Part shown: positions 5,120-6,250 of the stretch, one piece after another
Position numbering within the stretch: the stretch's first letter is position 1
How the letters are laid out: each line of letters begins with the position of its first letter
Notes under the pieces: generated by a model
Database searches by the model: none
What the model saw: only the letters and a program-made list of their open reading frames with translations
Told to the model about the DNA's origin: nothing
Origin: Trebonia sp.
Lineage (GTDB): Bacteria; Actinomycetota; Actinomycetes; Streptosporangiales; Streptosporangiaceae
DNA: 6,250 nucleotides
NCBI GenBank assembly: GCA_030038035.1
Contig: JASHPP010000033.1
Location: 1-6,250, forward strand
Direction: 5' to 3'
Made by a program: the position numbers and the translations under genes

Positions 5120-6250
5120 CTACAGCGGGATGTTCGCGTGCGAACCGCGCCGCTGCGGGGCCGAAGCGATGGCCGCGGCGATCGCCGCGACCGTCGAGGA
5201 AGGCGAGACCACCTCGTCAATGACGCCGATCTCCAGGGCGCGTGACAGCCCGCCCACGGTCGCCTCGTGCTCGGCGGCCAGCGCGGCCTCGGCCTCGTGC
5301 AGCTGGTCGGCCGGCACGGCGGCCAGCTTCCGCTTGTGCAGGATGCGGACGGCGGCGACCGCGCCCATCACGGCGACCTCGGCGTCCGGCCACGCGAAGA
5401 TCCGAGTCGCCCCGAGCGACCGGGAGTTCATCGCGATGTACGCCCCGCCGTACGCCTTACGGGTCACCAGCGTGACCCGCGGCACGGTCGCCTCGGCGAA
5501 GGCGTGCAGCAGCTTGGCGCCGCGGCGCACCACGCCATCCCACTCCTGGCCGACGCCGGGCAGGTACCCCGGCACGTCCACGAGCACCACCAGCGGCACC
5601 CCGAACGCGTCGCAGAACCGCACGAAGCGCGCCGCCTTCTCCGCCGCCGCCGAATCCAGGCAGCCACCAAGCCGCAGCGGGTTGTTGGCGATCACGCCCA
5701 CGGTGCGCCCGGCCAGCCGGCCGAGGATCGTGACGATGTTCGGTGCCCACCGCGGGTGCAGCTCAATCGTGGTATGCCGGGGGGCTGACCGGGGGTCGCC
5801 CCCCCGTGGGCTGGCAGCGCCTGGGCCGTCGAGCAGCCGGGACGTCACCCCGTGCACGTCGTAGGCGCGGCGCGCGGACTCCGGCAGGATCCCGGACAGG
5901 TCCCTGTCGGCCACCGACTCAGGCGAGATCTTGCCCTGCTCGCACAGCAGCGAGGCGAGCGTGCGCGCGTATGACAGCGCCTCGGCGTCGTCCGTGGCGA
6001 CCAGGTGCACCACGCCGGACCGGCGGCTGTGCGGTTCGGGACCGCCGAGCCGGGCCATGTCCACCTCCTCGCCGGTGACAGAACGCACCACGTCGGGTCC
6101 GGTCACGAAGATCCGCCCCTGGCCGGACAGGATGACCACGTCGGTCAGCGCGGGCCCGTACGCGGCGCCGCCGGCCGCCGGGCCGAGCACCACCGAGATC
6201 TGCGGCACCACCCCGGACGCCGCGGTCATCGCCGCGAACACCGTGCCCAC
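5120..6250 (-). CDS. accD6: Acyl-CoA carboxylase beta subunit, AccD6-like (5' end outside window)
   Basis: Carboxyltransferase subunit that moves CO2 from carboxybiotin on a partner alpha chain to acetyl- or propionyl-CoA, supplying malonyl- or methylmalonyl-CoA for lipid synthesis. The visible 376 residues lack roughly the first 110 compared with the 473-residue M. tuberculosis AccD6. The frame is open to the window edge, so the GTG there is internal. Crotonase-fold landmarks are clear: GPAAGGAAYGPALTD (23-37), FVTGPDVVRSVTGE (48-61), LPESARRAYDV (122-132), ANNPLRLGGCLDS (188-200), VDVPGYLPGVGQEWDGVVRR (224-243), TRKAYGGAYIAMNSR (263-277) and C-terminal NIPL. GGAA (27-30) and GGA (268-270) should form the two oxyanion holes. 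Ile272 sits at the known acyl-chain selectivity position, where Ile permits acetyl-CoA. About 15 extra residues (roughly 142-160, rich in Gly, Pro, Arg) interrupt the usual linker before WAPN. No epsilon or alpha subunit gene is visible. Confidence 0.95.
   Translation of the reverse strand: MGTVFAAMTAASGVVPQISVVLGPAAGGAAYGPALTDVVILSGQGRIFVTGPDVVRSVTGEEVDMARLGGPEPHSRRSGVVHLVATDDAEALSYARTLASLLCEQGKISPESVADRDLSGILPESARRAYDVHGVTSRLLDGPGAASPRGGDPRSAPRHTTIELHPRWAPNIVTILGRLAGRTVGVIANNPLRLGGCLDSAAAEKAARFVRFCDAFGVPLVVLVDVPGYLPGVGQEWDGVVRRGAKLLHAFAEATVPRVTLVTRKAYGGAYIAMNSRSLGATRIFAWPDAEVAVMGAVAAVRILHKRKLAAVPADQLHEAEAALAAEHEATVGGLSRALEIGVIDEVVSPSSTVAAIAAAIASAPQRRGSHANIPL
5779..5804. repeat. Strong GC palindrome inside accD6
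   Basis: GGGGGGC (5779-5785) pairs with GCCCCCC (5798-5804). Inside that, after one unpaired T, GACC (5787-5790) pairs with GGTC (5794-5797) around GGG, giving an 11-base-pair stem. It coincides with the extra Gly/Pro/Arg-rich residues of the carboxyltransferase linker and keeps the frame. It resembles a small palindromic element inserted in a gene. Confidence 0.75.

Noticed and set aside
4402..5223. A 273-residue plus-strand open frame
   Set aside because: It overlaps the 148-residue gene in another frame, is Arg/Pro-rich throughout and runs across the repeat-rich junction into the end of the carboxyltransferase.
4965..5864. A 299-residue plus-strand open frame
   Set aside because: It is antisense to the unmistakable carboxyltransferase and is Ser/Ala/Thr/Arg-rich without motifs.

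Overview
The window comes from a high-GC actinomycete. Codon third positions are almost all G or C, GTG and TTG starts are plausible, and the gene families present (HemQ of the actinobacterial type, an AccD6-type carboxyltransferase, secreted WNG-repeat proteins) are typical of Actinomycetota. I cannot name a genus. No tRNA, rRNA, CRISPR array, transposase or phage gene is visible.

Layout. Bases 1-259 hold no confident gene; one frame is open but weakly supported. hemQ (260-958, +) encodes coproheme decarboxylase, the last step of coproporphyrin-dependent heme synthesis, and may be translated from a leaderless mRNA. A 300-base, relatively AT-rich gap (959-1261) carries a small stem-loop, paired TTCGAA boxes and a good -35/-10 promoter. 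It leads into a Tat-exported protein of 537 residues (1262-2875, +) that looks like a divergent relative of the DyP-type peroxidases. A second exported protein follows (about 2991-4166, +); it consists of seven repeats, each with a C-x5-C pair and a WNGxxW motif, and is probably a seven-bladed beta-propeller. Bases 4167-4417 hold two short tandem duplications and a possible 55-residue ORF. A 148-residue cytoplasmic protein (4418-4864, +) looks like a receiver domain that has lost its phosphorylation site. A convergent junction rich in short repeats (4865-5119) separates it from the minus-strand accD6-like acyl-CoA carboxylase beta subunit (5120 to beyond 6250), whose N-terminal part lies outside the window.

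The genes do not form one evident pathway. HemQ and AccD6 are housekeeping enzymes of heme and fatty-acid precursor metabolism, while the two middle genes are exported and may be co-transcribed. The most notable points are: a complete seven-fold C-x5-C/WNGxxW repeat protein; a DyP-like exported protein next to HemQ, which belongs to the same structural superfamily; a GC-rich palindrome inserted in frame in the normally well conserved carboxyltransferase; and a pseudo-receiver protein. Everything was read by eye, without searches.
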